From contig NC_052355.1 of the NCBI RefSeq assembly GCF_009727055.1, forward strand, positions 7,990,990 to 8,054,989: a DNA stretch of 64,000 nt, read 5' to 3'. Source of the DNA: Benincasa hispida (taxonomy: Eukaryota > Streptophyta > Magnoliopsida > Cucurbitales > Cucurbitaceae). Below are positions 24,597 through 35,772 of this stretch, in pieces. Numbering within the stretch: position 1 is the first letter of the stretch; each line of letters begins with the position of its first letter. Under the pieces are notes generated by a model that saw only the letters and a list, made by a program, of their open reading frames with translations, was not told where the DNA came from and ran no database searches. Made by a program: the position numbers and the translations under genes.

Positions 24597-25118
24597 TGTT
24601 GGTTTTTTGTGTGGAGATATAACTCCATCTAAAGAAAGTAACCTATCGAGAATTACGTGCAACTTAGTGCGCAATCTCATTTGGCCTTTATGATTTTTTC
24701 TCAACACTTACATGCGTCTTTATTATTGAAAAACGTTCAATAGTTGCAATCTTATAGAAGAGAAAAAGGTGCAATTTTGTGGATTAAAAACTATCATGTG
24801 TGAGTTTTATGTGGTGTGGTAATGAGTGATTTATGAAAAATAGAGTGAATATGTTTTTAGGGATTGAATGCTTCTCTTTATTGTTTAACCCAAATTATTG
24901 GGCTATGGTACTGGAAATTCATTAGTCCATGTTGGACTATTTGAAAGAGAATGCCGACGTAATCCTAAGTTTGGGACAAACCAATATATTTTGATATCTT
25001 TCTCTCTTTTTTGTTTTTTATTTATTATTTTCTGATTGGTAACTTTTTTAGTTCTAACCTCTGAGTAGGAGTTTGAGATATAATTTAGTTTATTAAGAAA
25101 ATATTATCAAATGGACAC
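24597..25118 (+). mobile_element. Copia 3' LTR, about 520 bp
   Basis: Begins TGTTGG after AAGTGACAGAT, a polypurine-like tract of the AAGTGGGAGAT type. The right end is set at about 25118 by alignment with the 5' remnant ending at 22905 and is uncertain by several bases. It ends just short of the exon 5 donor of the ABCG gene (25129). Confidence 0.6.
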
Positions 25119-25129
25119 TTAAGAAATAC

Positions 25130-25289
25130 CTGCTCGACTTCCGATACCCTGACACCGAGCTGAAAAATCTAGGGTTTCTCTCACAGTCATCTCAGGAATG
25201 TGGAGGTCATATTGGCTTATGTATGCAGAAGTTTTTTGGGGAACAAAGTCTTCAAGTTTGTGTCCATTGTAACATATCTCTCCTGTCAT
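25130..25289 (-). CDS. PDR-type ABCG transporter, exon 5 (after Walker A, Q-loop)
   Basis: A 160-nt exon that reads [20 protein letters not shown], then [19 protein letters not shown] and [14 protein letters not shown]. This is the PDR segment after the P-loop; the Gln of SQYD is the Q-loop residue, and the [15 protein letters not shown] block is nearly invariant in the family. Acceptor AG at 25291-25290, donor GTATTT at 25129-25124. Intron 4, separating it from exon 4, is only 88 bp and TE-free. The exon ends in phase 1 (one extra G). No continuation exon (expected to carry an E-x-S-R-R-E-K-x-x-x-I-x-P-D-P block) was found downstream on the minus strand. Confidence 0.92.
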
Positions 25290-25377
25290 CTTTTCATGAA
25301 TTAGTCAAATAAAATTGAAATAAAGAAGAGAAAAATAGGGAGAAAAACAATAAATAGAAGAAAAGAAAAATAATTAC

Positions 25378-25462
25378 TTTGAGTGATTTGTTAAGATTTC
25401 CAGAAAGAGCTTTCAGTAGTGTGGTCTTTCCACATCCTGGAGGTCCAAGTAGCAGAGTTAAC
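25378..25462 (-). CDS. PDR-type ABCG transporter, exon 4 (Walker A)
   Basis: An 85-nt exon encoding (R)[18 protein letters not shown] followed by [19 protein letters not shown] is the Walker A/P-loop of nucleotide-binding domain 1, at about residues 206-214 of the joined protein. PDR proteins typically have this P-loop followed by L-L-x-A-L-x-G. Acceptor CAG at 25465-25463, donor GTAATT at 25377-25372. The phase is consistent with exon 3 (AG|G) and exon 5 (phase 0). The Walker A lysine and threonines are intact. Binds and hydrolyses ATP to drive export; role inferred from family. Confidence 0.92.
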
Positions 25463-25579
25463 CTGAAACAAATTGATCGCTTTTAACATTGTTTCATTTT
25501 GAACCCTTTTTTTTTTTTTTTTTTTCAATTTTTAGTTGTAGAGTTCAAATTATTAGATTTTAATTTATCAAATGAGCGA

Positions 25580-25735
25580 TTTTTAAAAATAGAAAAATAA
25601 GGAAAACTATTTACACAAAATAACAAAATTTTAATCTTCTTCGATAGAGGTCGATAAAGGTTGATAGAAGTCTATTCTATTAGTGTTCCTTTTGCTATTT
25701 TTGTAAATAATTTGACATTTTTTCTATTGATAAAT
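25580..25735. mobile_element. MITE-like inverted repeat in ABCG intron 3
   Basis: The left arm AAAATAGAAAAATAAGG and TATTTACACAAAATAACAAAA matches in reverse complement the right arm TTTTGCTATTTTTGTAAATA and TTTTTTCTATTG. The centre has ATAGA-GTCGATA-type repeats. It belongs to the same family as the element at 59145-59327. Confidence 0.6.
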
Positions 25736-26004
25736 ATATATTTTTTTTATCAATTTGGACCCAACACTAAATAAATGTATAGACCCAATATCACAAATAC
25801 TTGAACTAAATTAACCATAAAATCAACAAGGTAAACAAAAAATTGTCCAATCTTAAATTTGAATACTCACACTTATATATGAAAATCAGACACGATTAAC
25901 AAATACTCACAAAAAATAGCAAAAAGAAAAAGAAAAAAGAAAAAAAAAACTTATTGATATTAATTTGACTATCTATTGCTCAGGTTCGTACTCAACTCTT
26001 ATTA

Positions 26005-27930
26005 ATGGAGCTTGAACCCTCGATTAACAAAGCATCTGCACTTTTTACTCAAGAAGTTAAATTGAACAATGCTCTATTCCAACCTCCTCTCCTATATCTC
26101 AAATTCATGTGGCCTTTGTTGTTCGAAATACTTCACACATGTTTTAGGTTAGTGAGTCAAACGATGTCGACTTCTTTGAGGATAGATTTCCTTTTAAATC
26201 GAGAAATAGTGGGGGGCTTAGGATCCAGTAGTCTAACCCTAGTTAGAAATCCTACCTTTACATAGGAAACCGACCCAGAACCTAGAAGAAGCAAAAGAGC
26301 TAGAACCATCAAGGATTTCGGGGTTGACTTCTAAACCTATAATGTAGAAGAAAATCCCAAAGATCTAAAAGTTGCCTTGTCCTCTGGGGATGCCAACTTA
26401 TGGAAAGAATCCATAAATGATGAGATGGACTCTCTTGAGTAAAAAAGAACTTGGCACTTAGTAGATCTACCCTCAGGTTGCAAGGCAATAGGGTGCAAAT
26501 AGATCTTAAGGAATAAACTTATACTTGATGGAACAGTTGAGAAGTTTAAAGCCAGGTTAGTGACAAAAGGCTTTAGACAAAGAGAAAAAGTAGACTTCTT
26601 TGATACATTCTCCTATGTCACTAGAATTACCTCAATCCGTGTCTTGTTCTCTCTCACGACCCTTTATAACCTCGTAGTACATCAGATGGATGTAAAAACC
26701 GCCTTCCTAAATGATGAAGTTGAAGAAGAGATTTACACGGAACAACATGAGGGTTTTGTAGTCCATGGTCAAGAAATAAGGTTTGTAAACAAGACAAATC
26801 TTTCTATGGTCTGAAACATGCTCCTAAGCAATGACGTGAAAAGTTTGATAACCTAATCCTATCTAAAAGTTTCAAGGTTAATGAAAGTGACAAATGCATC
26901 TACCATAAGGTTGAAAATAATCTTTCCACTATCCTGTGTTTATATGAGATGATTTGTTAATCTTTGGGTCGAACTTGCACGTCATAAATGATGTGAAATC
27001 TATATTTATTGCAAACTAAGACATGAAAGACTTAGGAGAAGCTAGTGTAATCTTAGGCATAAAAATGACTAAGTCTGGAAAGGGAATTTCTTTGGATCAA
27101 TCTCACTATGTAGAAAAGATTTTAAAGAAATATAATTACTTTGAATGTAAACAAGCATGTACTCCTTATGACCATAGTGTTAAGTTGTTCAAGAACATTG
27201 GTGACAGTGTTAATCAATTTGGGTATGCGAGCATCATAGGTAGTCTTAGATACGCCGCTGACTACATTAGGTCTGACATAGCTTATGCTATAGGATGACT
27301 TTGCAGGTTTACAAGAAAACCTAGTAAAGAGCATTGAAATTCTATAGAAAGGATTATGAGGTACTTGAAAAAAAATCCAAAACCTAAGATTAGATTATCA
27401 GAAGTTTTCCGCTATCCTGGAAAAGTTCAACGATGCTGACTAAAACTCTCTTTTAGATGATTCAAAGACTACAAGTGACTATATCTTAAATATAGCAAGG
27501 GGAGCTGTCTCTTGGAAGTCCAAGGAACATACTATTTTAGCACAATCTATGATGGAGTCAGAAATGATAGCACTAGTGACAGCTAGTGAAGAAGCAGACT
27601 GGCTTAGAATTCTGCTATCAAAGATTCCTTTATGGAAAAAGCCGGTACCAGCCATATCAATCCATTGCGATAGTACTGTAACAATCGCAAAAGTTCAAAA
27701 CCATTACTACTACAGAAAAAAATGACAAATACGACACAAGCATAGTACCATTAGAGAGTTTCTCACTACTGGTGTAGTTAAAGTGGATCATATATGGACT
27801 GATGAAAATTTGTCAGATCCTTTGACGAAAGGACTGGCTAAAGAGAAGGTTTTTATAACCTCAGAAAGGATTGGACTCATACCTATAGAAAGATGAATCA
27901 TTGTGAGGAAAACCAACTTGTAGACTGGAG
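26005..27930 (+). pseudogene. Ty1/copia pol fragment: reverse transcriptase and RNase H
   Basis: 5'-truncated copia pol. RT reads TKGFRQREKVDFFDTFSYVT then QMDVKTAFLNDEVEEEIY. The catalytic region reads CLY-(frameshift)-DDLLIFGSN near 26939-26955, so YVDD is destroyed by a small deletion. Then MKDLGEASVILGIKMTKS and the RNase H part follow: Y-A-S-I-I-G-S-L-R-Y-A, SWKSKEHTILAQSMMESE with ASEEADWLR, IHCDS and KHSTIREFLTTGVV, SDPLTKGLAK. Many stops. Gag, protease and integrase core are absent. The 3' LTR follows at 27974. It lies in intron 3 of the ABCG gene, antisense to it. Confidence 0.88.
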
Positions 27931-27973
27931 ATCCCAAGAAATAGTTTCAAGAGGTAATAACTGATCATAAGTG

Positions 27974-29839
27974 TGTTGGGTTTTATGTCCTAAAACTCGT
28001 GGTATGTAAACAATCGCACTTATTCTAAAAATTCAATAAACGTGTTATTGAATAGACCTATTGCTTGAATAGAAATCCAATAAACCTAAAAGTCCCTTGA
28101 CTATTGGATGAGTACTTGAACTTTATATGGAGACATAAAGGTAAACCAGGTTCGAGTAAATAGTCAAAATGATCTATAGTATATGGATAAGGTAGGTACC
28201 TTATTCTGGTAACACTATTGAATGCGGCGTGCTCTATAGTTGTTACAAAGAGTTGTAAAGTGCTACAAACGAAGTGATCCTAATTCGTTCATGTTGGACA
28301 TGAGGAGTGGGGGTGTCCTTGTGTAAAAGAGTTTGTACAAGATCGGACCACGAAATGCGTCACTCTTACTTTATAACATTGTTTATTGTTTAAGACTGAC
28401 TATTTCAAAGTGATGAACTAGGTAACTTGACCTTAATCTTGAGCTACCTATGAACTCCTGTTTATTCGGGATTGCCCTTAGATTTGCATAGGTGAAGGTT
28501 GGCTCAACAGCGCCGGCTCAATAAGACTGTCATTTCAAGGATAAGACTGAATAAATAGTTGGGAACATAGAGTGCAAGAGGGAATTCTCTCCTACCCGCT
28601 TTAGGGATAGTAGAAAGATTATTCCCTTAAATGCTGATTCTGGGGCTTGAACAAGGGATCCCACCCTCTCATTTGGCTGAGAGGGACTCAGTTTTGTGAT
28701 TGGATCATAAAAAATTGTTCATTAGGGGATCAGTGGGGACTTAAGGAATAAGAGGTAATTTCGGGAGTAAACAGAGATTTGAGCCAACCATTATTACGAA
28801 CAACCTGTGAAAGGTTAACTTACTAATCATGGTTATACCGAGTGGACATAATATATCTACAGTAAGGGAAGTTTAACTATGTACTTTAGTGGAGTGACCC
28901 GTTAGTTAACGAATGGGGTTAGATTGGTCTAATGATTTTAGCCGATTAATCTCGGATCATTAGAGCCCATGATCTGTAGATCCATGAGGTCCCCCTACTA
29001 GCTCGAAAATGGATTAGCTCTAGAGTAGCGTGATAAGTTAATTTGAAACTTTCAAATTAGAATTAAATGGAATTAGAGAAAATATATTTAAATATGATTT
29101 AAGTATATGAAGATGAATTTGTGTAAAAATTAATTTAATATTGGATATTAAATTAATTAGAATTATTTAAATTATTTAAATAATTATTTATTAATTTTAT
29201 NNNNNATTTAAATAATTATTTATTAATTTTATTAGTAATTTATGAAATTAATTTGTAAAATTAATAAATTTTGATTTTAGAAACAAAATATGATTTTAAA
29301 ATCAATTTTGGATTTTTGAAAATTGAAAAATTACACAAACTTGAAAAATAGGTTTTTCAAGTTCATTCTCAACTAGCTTACAGGGAACCGATAATCTCTT
29401 CCTTGATTTACTCCAAGCATGAGCTGCATCCTATGCAACACAGCTCTATGCATGATAGTCTGCAATATATTGAAGAGATTAGATTGAAAAATTGATTGAT
29501 GAATCGATTGAATTTTTGTTAAAAAATTCGGACGAAGAAGGTATTCTTCAATGGGTTGGTTTAGTGTGCTTTCTCCATATTCCCTTTGATTCCAGCTTAT
29601 TTTGAGTTCCACAACTCAATCTAGAGCACCAAGAGGATAGTAGGGAAGATCTTGTGGTGGTCTACACAAGGATTTGGAGGATTTTGTAGTTGGGAATAGA
29701 GATTTCAATAGTTCAGCCAAGGTATGTTCTTGAAATCCATTAAACTCTGTTTTAGCATGTTTCTTTTCTGCTAAAATTAATGAATTAGAGGGCTTATGGA
29801 TCCTGAACTTTTTCGCTGTGTGCTGGTGTTGATCCAACA
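27974..29839 (+). mobile_element. Copia 3' LTR, 1866 bp
   Basis: Begins TGTTGGGTTTTATGTCC and ends GATCCAACA (TGTTGGG/CCAACA inverted ends). Same family as 5575-7524 and 54532-56471, sharing TGTTCATTAG, GATCTGTAG-TCCAT-AGGTCC and the AT-rich block before the splice-like GTAT region. Contains the 5-N gap at 29201-29205. Confidence 0.85.
29201..29205. other. Assembly gap (5 N) flanked by an identical 27-bp repeat
   Basis: The 27 bases before the Ns (29174-29200) and after them (29206-29232) are identical, starting ATTTAAATAATTATTT. It looks like an unmerged overlap between contigs. Confidence 0.9.
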
Positions 29840-31239
29840 AAGTGATATATAGTGAATCATGCTAAAATAAACACAGAGTTCCATTCCTATGACTTAGAGT
29901 TTGAGCATGATATCTTGAAGTGTAAAGAGGTTGAACTCAGTTCTTAATGAGATCTATACTTGATGACAAGTGGGATGCCTAGCTACAGGAATACGTAGCT
30001 AAAAATATGTTTTCCTTATTTTTTGTAGCTAGATTCACAGACGTAGCTTTCGAAGATTTTCCTTTTTGCAGAAGTTTCATTGTAGTAGCTCATATATGTT
30101 TGAGTGTTTGTTTTCATTTAAGGTTAACCACTTTGTTGTATACATGCGTACTTGGTGTAAGAGTGTTTATTTATTGAAGAACAGTGTGTAAATCTGTATG
30201 TGTGGCTATATCTGAGTATATTGGAGATTCGGCTGAAGGTCTTATTCTAGTTGATTACTTCTGTGAAGGATTTCGAGACCAATTCATACTTAGAGGAGTC
30301 TAAATTTAGTTATATATTAAGAGGAGTTCATACTTAGGGGAGCCTAAGTTAAGTTGTTTGATGTGTGTTTCAAACGAGAAGTGGAAAAAATGTCAGTGTA
30401 AAAGAAGCAGGGACCTCAAGTTTAGAACACCTTAAGTGATTCACTATGAGTAGGTTATTTGAAAGTCGTTGTTTTGAAGATCTATAATATATAAGTACTT
30501 CATTGTAATTGTTAAACTCTTTTTTCGTGAAGTTTCTTTCCATTAGGCACCCGAGTTACCAATTTTCATGTCTTTACTTTTATACCTTATTTCTTAGTTT
30601 ACCTTCTTATCATTCCTATCGTTATAACCATCATGTATGACTTGTACTATTACATATTAAATCAATTTATTTTTCAATTTGTATTCATAAAATGTCTACC
30701 TTTAAATATCCTTGCACCAGACTTAAGAAATTAGAGAATCCTCCAAACCTGTTTAGCAATAAGCAATTGGTTAACACCTTCCATGCTTCTAAACCCAAAC
30801 CTATTTTCTCCTTATGCAGCAAAGTTTATTCCATGATTCTTAATGGAAGTTTTTTTTTTTCTTTCAAAAGTCTAAATGAAAGTTATTTTCTTCGTTATAA
30901 ACTTAGATCACCCACCACACAAACACTTAAGAAGCCAAATTCATACATCACGTAAGTGGGCTTTGGTTGGCCCACGAAATTCATAACCTTTATGCACCCT
31001 TTTTTTAGTTGATTTGAACTCGAGACCTCTTCAGTACATACAGATGTCAATTGAGTACTTTATGTACTCTTACTTAAATGTAATTAAGGTCACATCTTTT
31101 CTTTCCTAAAATAATGAGATGAAACTCGCATGTACTTTTCTAAGTTATCAATCACTCTGATGACGGGAAGCATATTATGTATTTCTATATAGAATTTTCA
31201 AGAATAAACTATCCTTCCATCCACCAAAAAGGAAACGTT
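29840..31239. other. ABCG intron 3 sequence, no recognised gene
   Basis: AT-rich, no coding support. Part of it (30230-30360) has repeated TTCATACTTAG-GGAG-CTAA units that look like an LTR remnant of another copia family. Not assignable. Confidence 0.4.
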
Positions 31240-31350
31240 TGGATTGACTTAAGAAAAAAGTATTTTTCAAAAAATTAATTTTTATTTAAACATTTTTTAT
31301 AAAAATGGATACATTTCAAAAATTATTTTGAGTGATTTCCAAACACTTCA
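31240..31350. mobile_element. MITE-like inverted repeat
   Basis: GTTTGGATTGACTTAAG at the left and CTCAAA-like/GAGTGATTTCCAAAC at the right form weak inverted ends around an AT-rich core. Short cucurbit-style MITE, tentative. Confidence 0.4.
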
Positions 31351-31454
31351 ATTTCTTTTAAAATGACTTATTTCTTAAATTAAACACTTAACTACACAAT
31401 AAATCTTTCTTGCAAGCTTGGGATCACAATCTGACACACGATACCAAATCTGTC

Positions 31455-31652
31455 TCAGGTCAGGTATGTTTTGTGGAAAAAATGGCACAAATTCGACCCG
31501 TTTTCACCCATGGGGTTATCAATAAGAACTTTGTTCATATCAACTAGTTCTTCCATTATCCTCTCCACTTGCAAGAAAGAGACCATGGAGACTCTTGAAG
31601 CGAAAATGTAATGGATGCCAACAAGCAGCATGTAAATCTCTCCAAACACCAC
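31455..31652 (-). pseudogene. Unrecognised 65-codon minus-strand frame outside TEs
   Basis: Reads MVFGEIYMLLVGIHYIFASR, VSMVSFLQVERIMEELVDMN and KVLIDNPMGENGSNLC. Composition is protein-like (a hydrophobic segment, then an amphipathic acidic helix). It sits between MITE sequence and the left end of the MULE. It is not an ABCG exon and I do not recognise a family. It could be a captured gene fragment or chance. Confidence 0.3.
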
Positions 31653-31760
31653 CGTGTAAGAATCTTGACCCCTTTATGGACGTTGGCGTCAAATTTTTGT
31701 TTCAAAACAAAAATCCCCTAAGTAGAAAGAGCACCCATAGTAAACAAGCTTTCTGGAAAA

Positions 31761-31888
31761 TTTCACAAAATGATCCAAATCACACAAACTTTTCTATGAA
31801 TGACCTATTCCTAAACACTTATCTATGACTAACCTTGTGCCCATGTGAAAACAAATTTTACCCCCAATTTAAAAAATTCTTCAAACCA
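31761..31888 (+). repeat. Left terminal inverted repeat of the MULE
   Basis: TTTCACAAAATGATCC, TTCTATGAATGACCTATTCC and AACACTTATCTATGA pair with 38553-38431 in reverse complement, with about 20-25% mismatch by eye. Confidence 0.8.
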
Positions 31889-32219
31889 GTTTATGAAGTT
31901 CTTCAAACCACTTTACGAAGGATCGTTCACCTCACTTTTTCTCTTACATCTCACACTGTGTGATTTTGGCTCTCTTTTTCTCTCGTTTTTCTCTCATTTT
32001 CTCTCGTTGTCTCTCATCTTCATTTGAGCGTTTGACCACCTTCTTGACGGTCGTTTCTACATATTTTCCACTGTCATCGATCTCTGAAAGGTATGTGACT
32101 CTTTTCCTTGAATGCATGTTGATATTCGTTTAGGGTTCTCGCTGGTCATTTAGGGTTCACAAATGTTCGGGCCTACTTTTTGTTAAACGGTCTCTCACTT
32201 TTGTTAAATGACCCTGTTG

Positions 32220-32560
32220 TTCTTATGAGATCATTTAGGTAATCCTAGGCCAGCATTTAGTATTCTTTAAATGATCAATTAGAGAAACGCAAATGATCAT
32301 TTAGATCAAGATGTGCAATCGTTTAGTTTTGTTTACACGATTGTTTCATTCTTTGTAATGCAATTGTTTAGTTGTTTGTTATGCAATCGTTTAGATATTT
32401 GTAATGCGATCGTTTAGTTATTTGTTATGCGATCGTTTAGTTGTTTGTTATATGATCGTTTAGTTCTCTGTTACACGATCATTTAGTTATTTGTTACGCA
32501 ATCGTTTAGTTTTATTATGCGATCATTTAATTGTTTTAGACGATCGTTTACTTATTTTTG
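32220..32560 (+). repeat. GATCGTTTAG repeat cluster 1 (about a dozen units)
   Basis: Units such as TATGCGATCGTTTAGTTGTT recur about every 24-26 bp with changes to CAATCG, GATCATTTAG and so on. The cluster lies between a GTATGT donor-like site (32091) and an acceptor-like TTGGTTACAG (32572-32581), so it is probably in the 5' intron of the ULP1-like gene. Confidence 0.85.
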
Positions 32561-33659
32561 TAATGTATACATTGGTTACAGATTGTTAAGATGGTCATCC
32601 CTATTGAGAAAAATTTCCTTGCTACAGTTTCTTGCCAAGTCCATAAAAATGCGTCGGTTATTAAGAATAAGTTGACAGAAGAGCAGATGAGAATGTTTAG
32701 GCAACAGTCTTTGGTTCATTGACGTAAATCTTGTATTTAATGGGCAAATTTTTCACCATTTTCTGTTGAGGGAGGTGATGGATGTGAATCCCAAGATGAT
32801 TTTAATTTAATAACTAGGTTGTGGCTGACCAAGGAATACTAAAAAGAGAAACGAGTGGTGAGAGACTATTACAACTCATTCTAGGACCGAAGGACCCAAA
32901 TGATAAGGATAGTTCTTGCAAAGATGTGAAAAATGCGTTCGAGAAGTTCATTTTTACAAAGGATGAAGATGCCGCCAAGGTTGCATTGGCATTATGCATC
33001 AAAACGATGACGATTGGAAAAGACAAGAAAAACCAATTTGATATGAGAATATTTGGGATTGTCAGTGACCCTGAAGTCTTTAGACATTATGACTAGTCGT
33101 CCATCTTTCTCAAAGTACATTGAATAGCATGAAGACTATCATGCGCGGGAAGAAGGAGGCATATAAGACAAAGAAAGCAGAAATGCTCATCATGCCTCAT
33201 ATTACTGTAGAAAGGGATTTACACTTGCATTCTAGGTATGTACTTTCGTATCCATTTCACTTTAATCTGTGTGTTATGTATGTGTAAACAAAGCTCCCAT
33301 ATTATAGGTTTGGGCTTATGAAATTTATCCACTTCAAGTAAGTTCATAGCCACCAAAGTGAGCAAGGTTGCAATTCCTAGAATTCTTAGATGGACTTGTT
33401 CTCGTGCTCCATCATATAAATCATTGAGTAAGAATGTGTTTCAGCCCAGAAAAGTAAGTAACCGATCACTTAGTAATTATTGGCATCTATCATAGTTTCA
33501 TGCATTCTGACTTAGTCATTCGCTTATGTACAAACTATTGTTTTTATGAGACTTGTACCGATTGCAGAGGAGATAAGGTACAAGAAGGACCTATTGGAAG
33601 GACTCGATGTTGAAGGAAGAAGGATTGAGGTGATTTGTACAAGATAACAATGAAGGGAC

Positions 33660-33752
33660 CCATGACGGTAATAATAATGATGGTAATGATGATGATGGTA
33701 ATAATGAAGAGACTCGTGATGATGGTAATAATAGTAATAATGAAGGAACCCC
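33660..33752 (+). repeat. GAT/AAT-rich low-complexity run coding Asn/Asp
   Basis: GGTAATAATAATGATGGTAA-type units translate to G-N-N-N-D-G-N-D-D-D in the ULP1-like gene. Reverse-strand open frames over it (His/Tyr-rich) are shadows. Confidence 0.7.
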
Positions 33753-34559
33753 CATAATGAGTAGTCCAAATTTATCAATGATCAATGTGTGGCTGTCGAA
33801 CACAAAACGACGGAAGCAACAGTCGATGAAAGAATTGAACTCCTCATACAATCATTAAATCTTATGAGCGACTTTGATTTAGATCCAACAAATGTTATGG
33901 AGTGTGCAACTCAAAAGTAAGCCATTAAAATTGAGGTAAGGGCATTGTATGAGTTAATTATCTTAATATTGGAATCAAGGTAAGGCCATTATTCTCTGAT
34001 TGATTTACAATTTAAATGTTGGAGAACAATGACCTCCCTGAGCGTCGAGAAAAGGAAGAAACCAACCAAGTTTTCATTTGAGGATGTAAAAAGAGAGAAA
34101 AGTCATATACAGTTGGTAACAAAGAAGGAGAAGCTCAACCACATTCAAATGATCATCATCCCTCAAGTGATCATCAACCATCTCTTTCAAGTGATCCCTC
34201 AACCACATTCAAGTGATCCACACTGTTAATCACCTTCAAATTCTTACAAAAGGCTCAACCACATGTAATTGAGTCTCAGCCACAAGCACCTGCAACGGAA
34301 TTAAAACCAGTCACTGGTGTTATCAATCCAAACCTCTTGGTCCCAGTACCTGACTTTCCCATAAGAACTGCTAGTTCCTATGACCCATTGTTCCTAATCC
34401 TGGATGTGTTGTGGAATGCATACAAAAATGTAAAAGCCATCCGAAAACTAAAAATGAGGAGTGAATGGTGGTATATACATTCCAAACCAATGAGTTCTTC
34501 AGGACACTTGAGTAGAACACATGGGTGATTAGGGACGAGAGTAATTCTGTAATGATAAC

Positions 34560-34765
34560 ATATAAAATTTCTATATAGTCATTTAGAAGATTACTCAAAA
34601 CAGTCCTAAAAGATCATTTAGAAAATATAAAATGACCGTTTAGAAAATATTATATGATCATTTAGAAAATCCTTAACGATCATTTATAAAAGCTTAAACG
34701 ATTGTGTAGTAAATCTTACACAATCGTTTAAGAACACCTAAGTGATCGTCTAGAAAATCTTATTT
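34560..34765 (+). repeat. GATCATTTAG repeat cluster 2
   Basis: Units like GATCATTTAGAAAAT, GACCGTTTAG and ACAATCGTTTAAG, about every 25-30 bp. Same motif as cluster 1, within the ULP1-like gene region (probably an intron). Confidence 0.75.
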
Positions 34766-35269
34766 ATACTTATATATATTTTTTAATTTATTTGGATCAA
34801 AATATGGATCTTTTATTGGTACACATGCATCATAAATTGCAGATGACATAACTATCTATGTATTTGACTCCATACTTAACTACATAGGTAGCGATATACT
34901 TAATGGTTATCTTCAGCTGGGGGCTAGATCAATACCTTCAATGTTGATTTCCGTCGGATATGACAAGCGACATCAAAAATTCAAGTACTGACCATGGGAA
35001 ATGAATAGATTGAAGACAACTCTTCAATAAGGCAAGTATCCTGACTATGGCATTTTTTGTGCTAAGTTTGTAGAATACATTATAACGGGTGGGGATAAGG
35101 GTAGCTTAAATCAGAATAATATGGAATTGTTTAGAAAATAATACGTTGCCCGGTAGTGAGCTAATCAATATATATGGTAATCAATACTTGAATTTCTTGA
35201 ATTGAATTTTGCACTGTATATATATGTGGAACCGAATAATATTAAAAAAAATACAATGAAGAAAAAAAT

Positions 35270-35490
35270 ATTATATGATCGCATAGAAATAACTAAATGG
35301 TTGTCTATAAATAACTAAATGATAGTTCATGTAATACTAAACGATTGATTATAAATAACTAAATGGCCGCATACATATAACCATACGATTGTCCACATTT
35401 AACAAAATGATCGTTCATAAAAAAGTAAACAATCACATAGAAATAAGTACACGATTGCATATACACAAGTAATCGATCACCCATAAATTA
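35270..35490 (-). repeat. CTAAACGAT(T/C)G repeat cluster 3 (opposite orientation)
   Basis: Units such as ATAACTAAATGG, ACTAAACGATTG and AGTAAACAATCAC, about every 25 bp. The motif is in the reverse orientation to clusters 1 and 2. Lies between the 3' ends of the two convergent genes. Confidence 0.75.
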
Positions 35491-35772
35491 CATATCATTG
35501 AGCCTAGAAGGGCCAGTGCCAGGTGTTATTAATGTCTCTTTGCACTTTTTTTTTGTATTTTTCTCTCTGACCACATCGTGTACACTTGTGAATTTTTCGT
35601 GGCTCCTCTCCAATAGAAGGTATCCTAACGGTTTGGCGTTAACCCACACTTGGTACCTTTGTGGTCGTAAAAGTTTGAAGTCTTCAAAATTCGATCTTCG
35701 ACTTCATTCTTGTTTATGTCTAACTAGGAAGTTCTGTTTTGCATAATCAGCAAACATACATTCAACTGTAAA

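Larger units (their letters stand above)
32591..35150 (+). pseudogene. DUF1985 / ULP1-like cysteine protease gene carried by the MULE
   Basis: The ATG at 32591 follows an acceptor-like CAG. Reading through frame breaks: MVIPIEKNFLATVSC, DDFNLITRLWLTKE, AFEKFIFTKDEDAAKVALAL, MRIFGIVSDPEVFRHYDWSS and LNSMKTIMRGKK match the DUF1985 domain found N-terminal to plant ULP1-like proteases (order: F-x-L-I-T-G-L, then K-x-A-L-L-Y, then W-x-x-L). An Asn/Asp-rich acidic run follows (33660-33750). The C-terminal part (34840-35145) reads ITIYVFDSILNYIGS, then DYGIFCAKFVEYIITGG and NNMELFRK, the C48 peptidase end. The catalytic Cys expected in D/S-D-C-G is Tyr (DYG at about 35047). Stops and the lost Cys mean no active protease. 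Exon borders unresolved. Confidence 0.7.

Noticed and set aside
31740..31761. 9-bp target site duplication for the MULE
   Set aside because: Several possible end positions were tried (left flank TCTGGAAAA, right flank ATACATCCA) and none matched, so no TSD is claimed.
33524..33851. His/Tyr- and Ser/Leu-rich minus-strand frames
   Set aside because: Shadows of the GAT/AAT low-complexity run in the ULP1-like gene.
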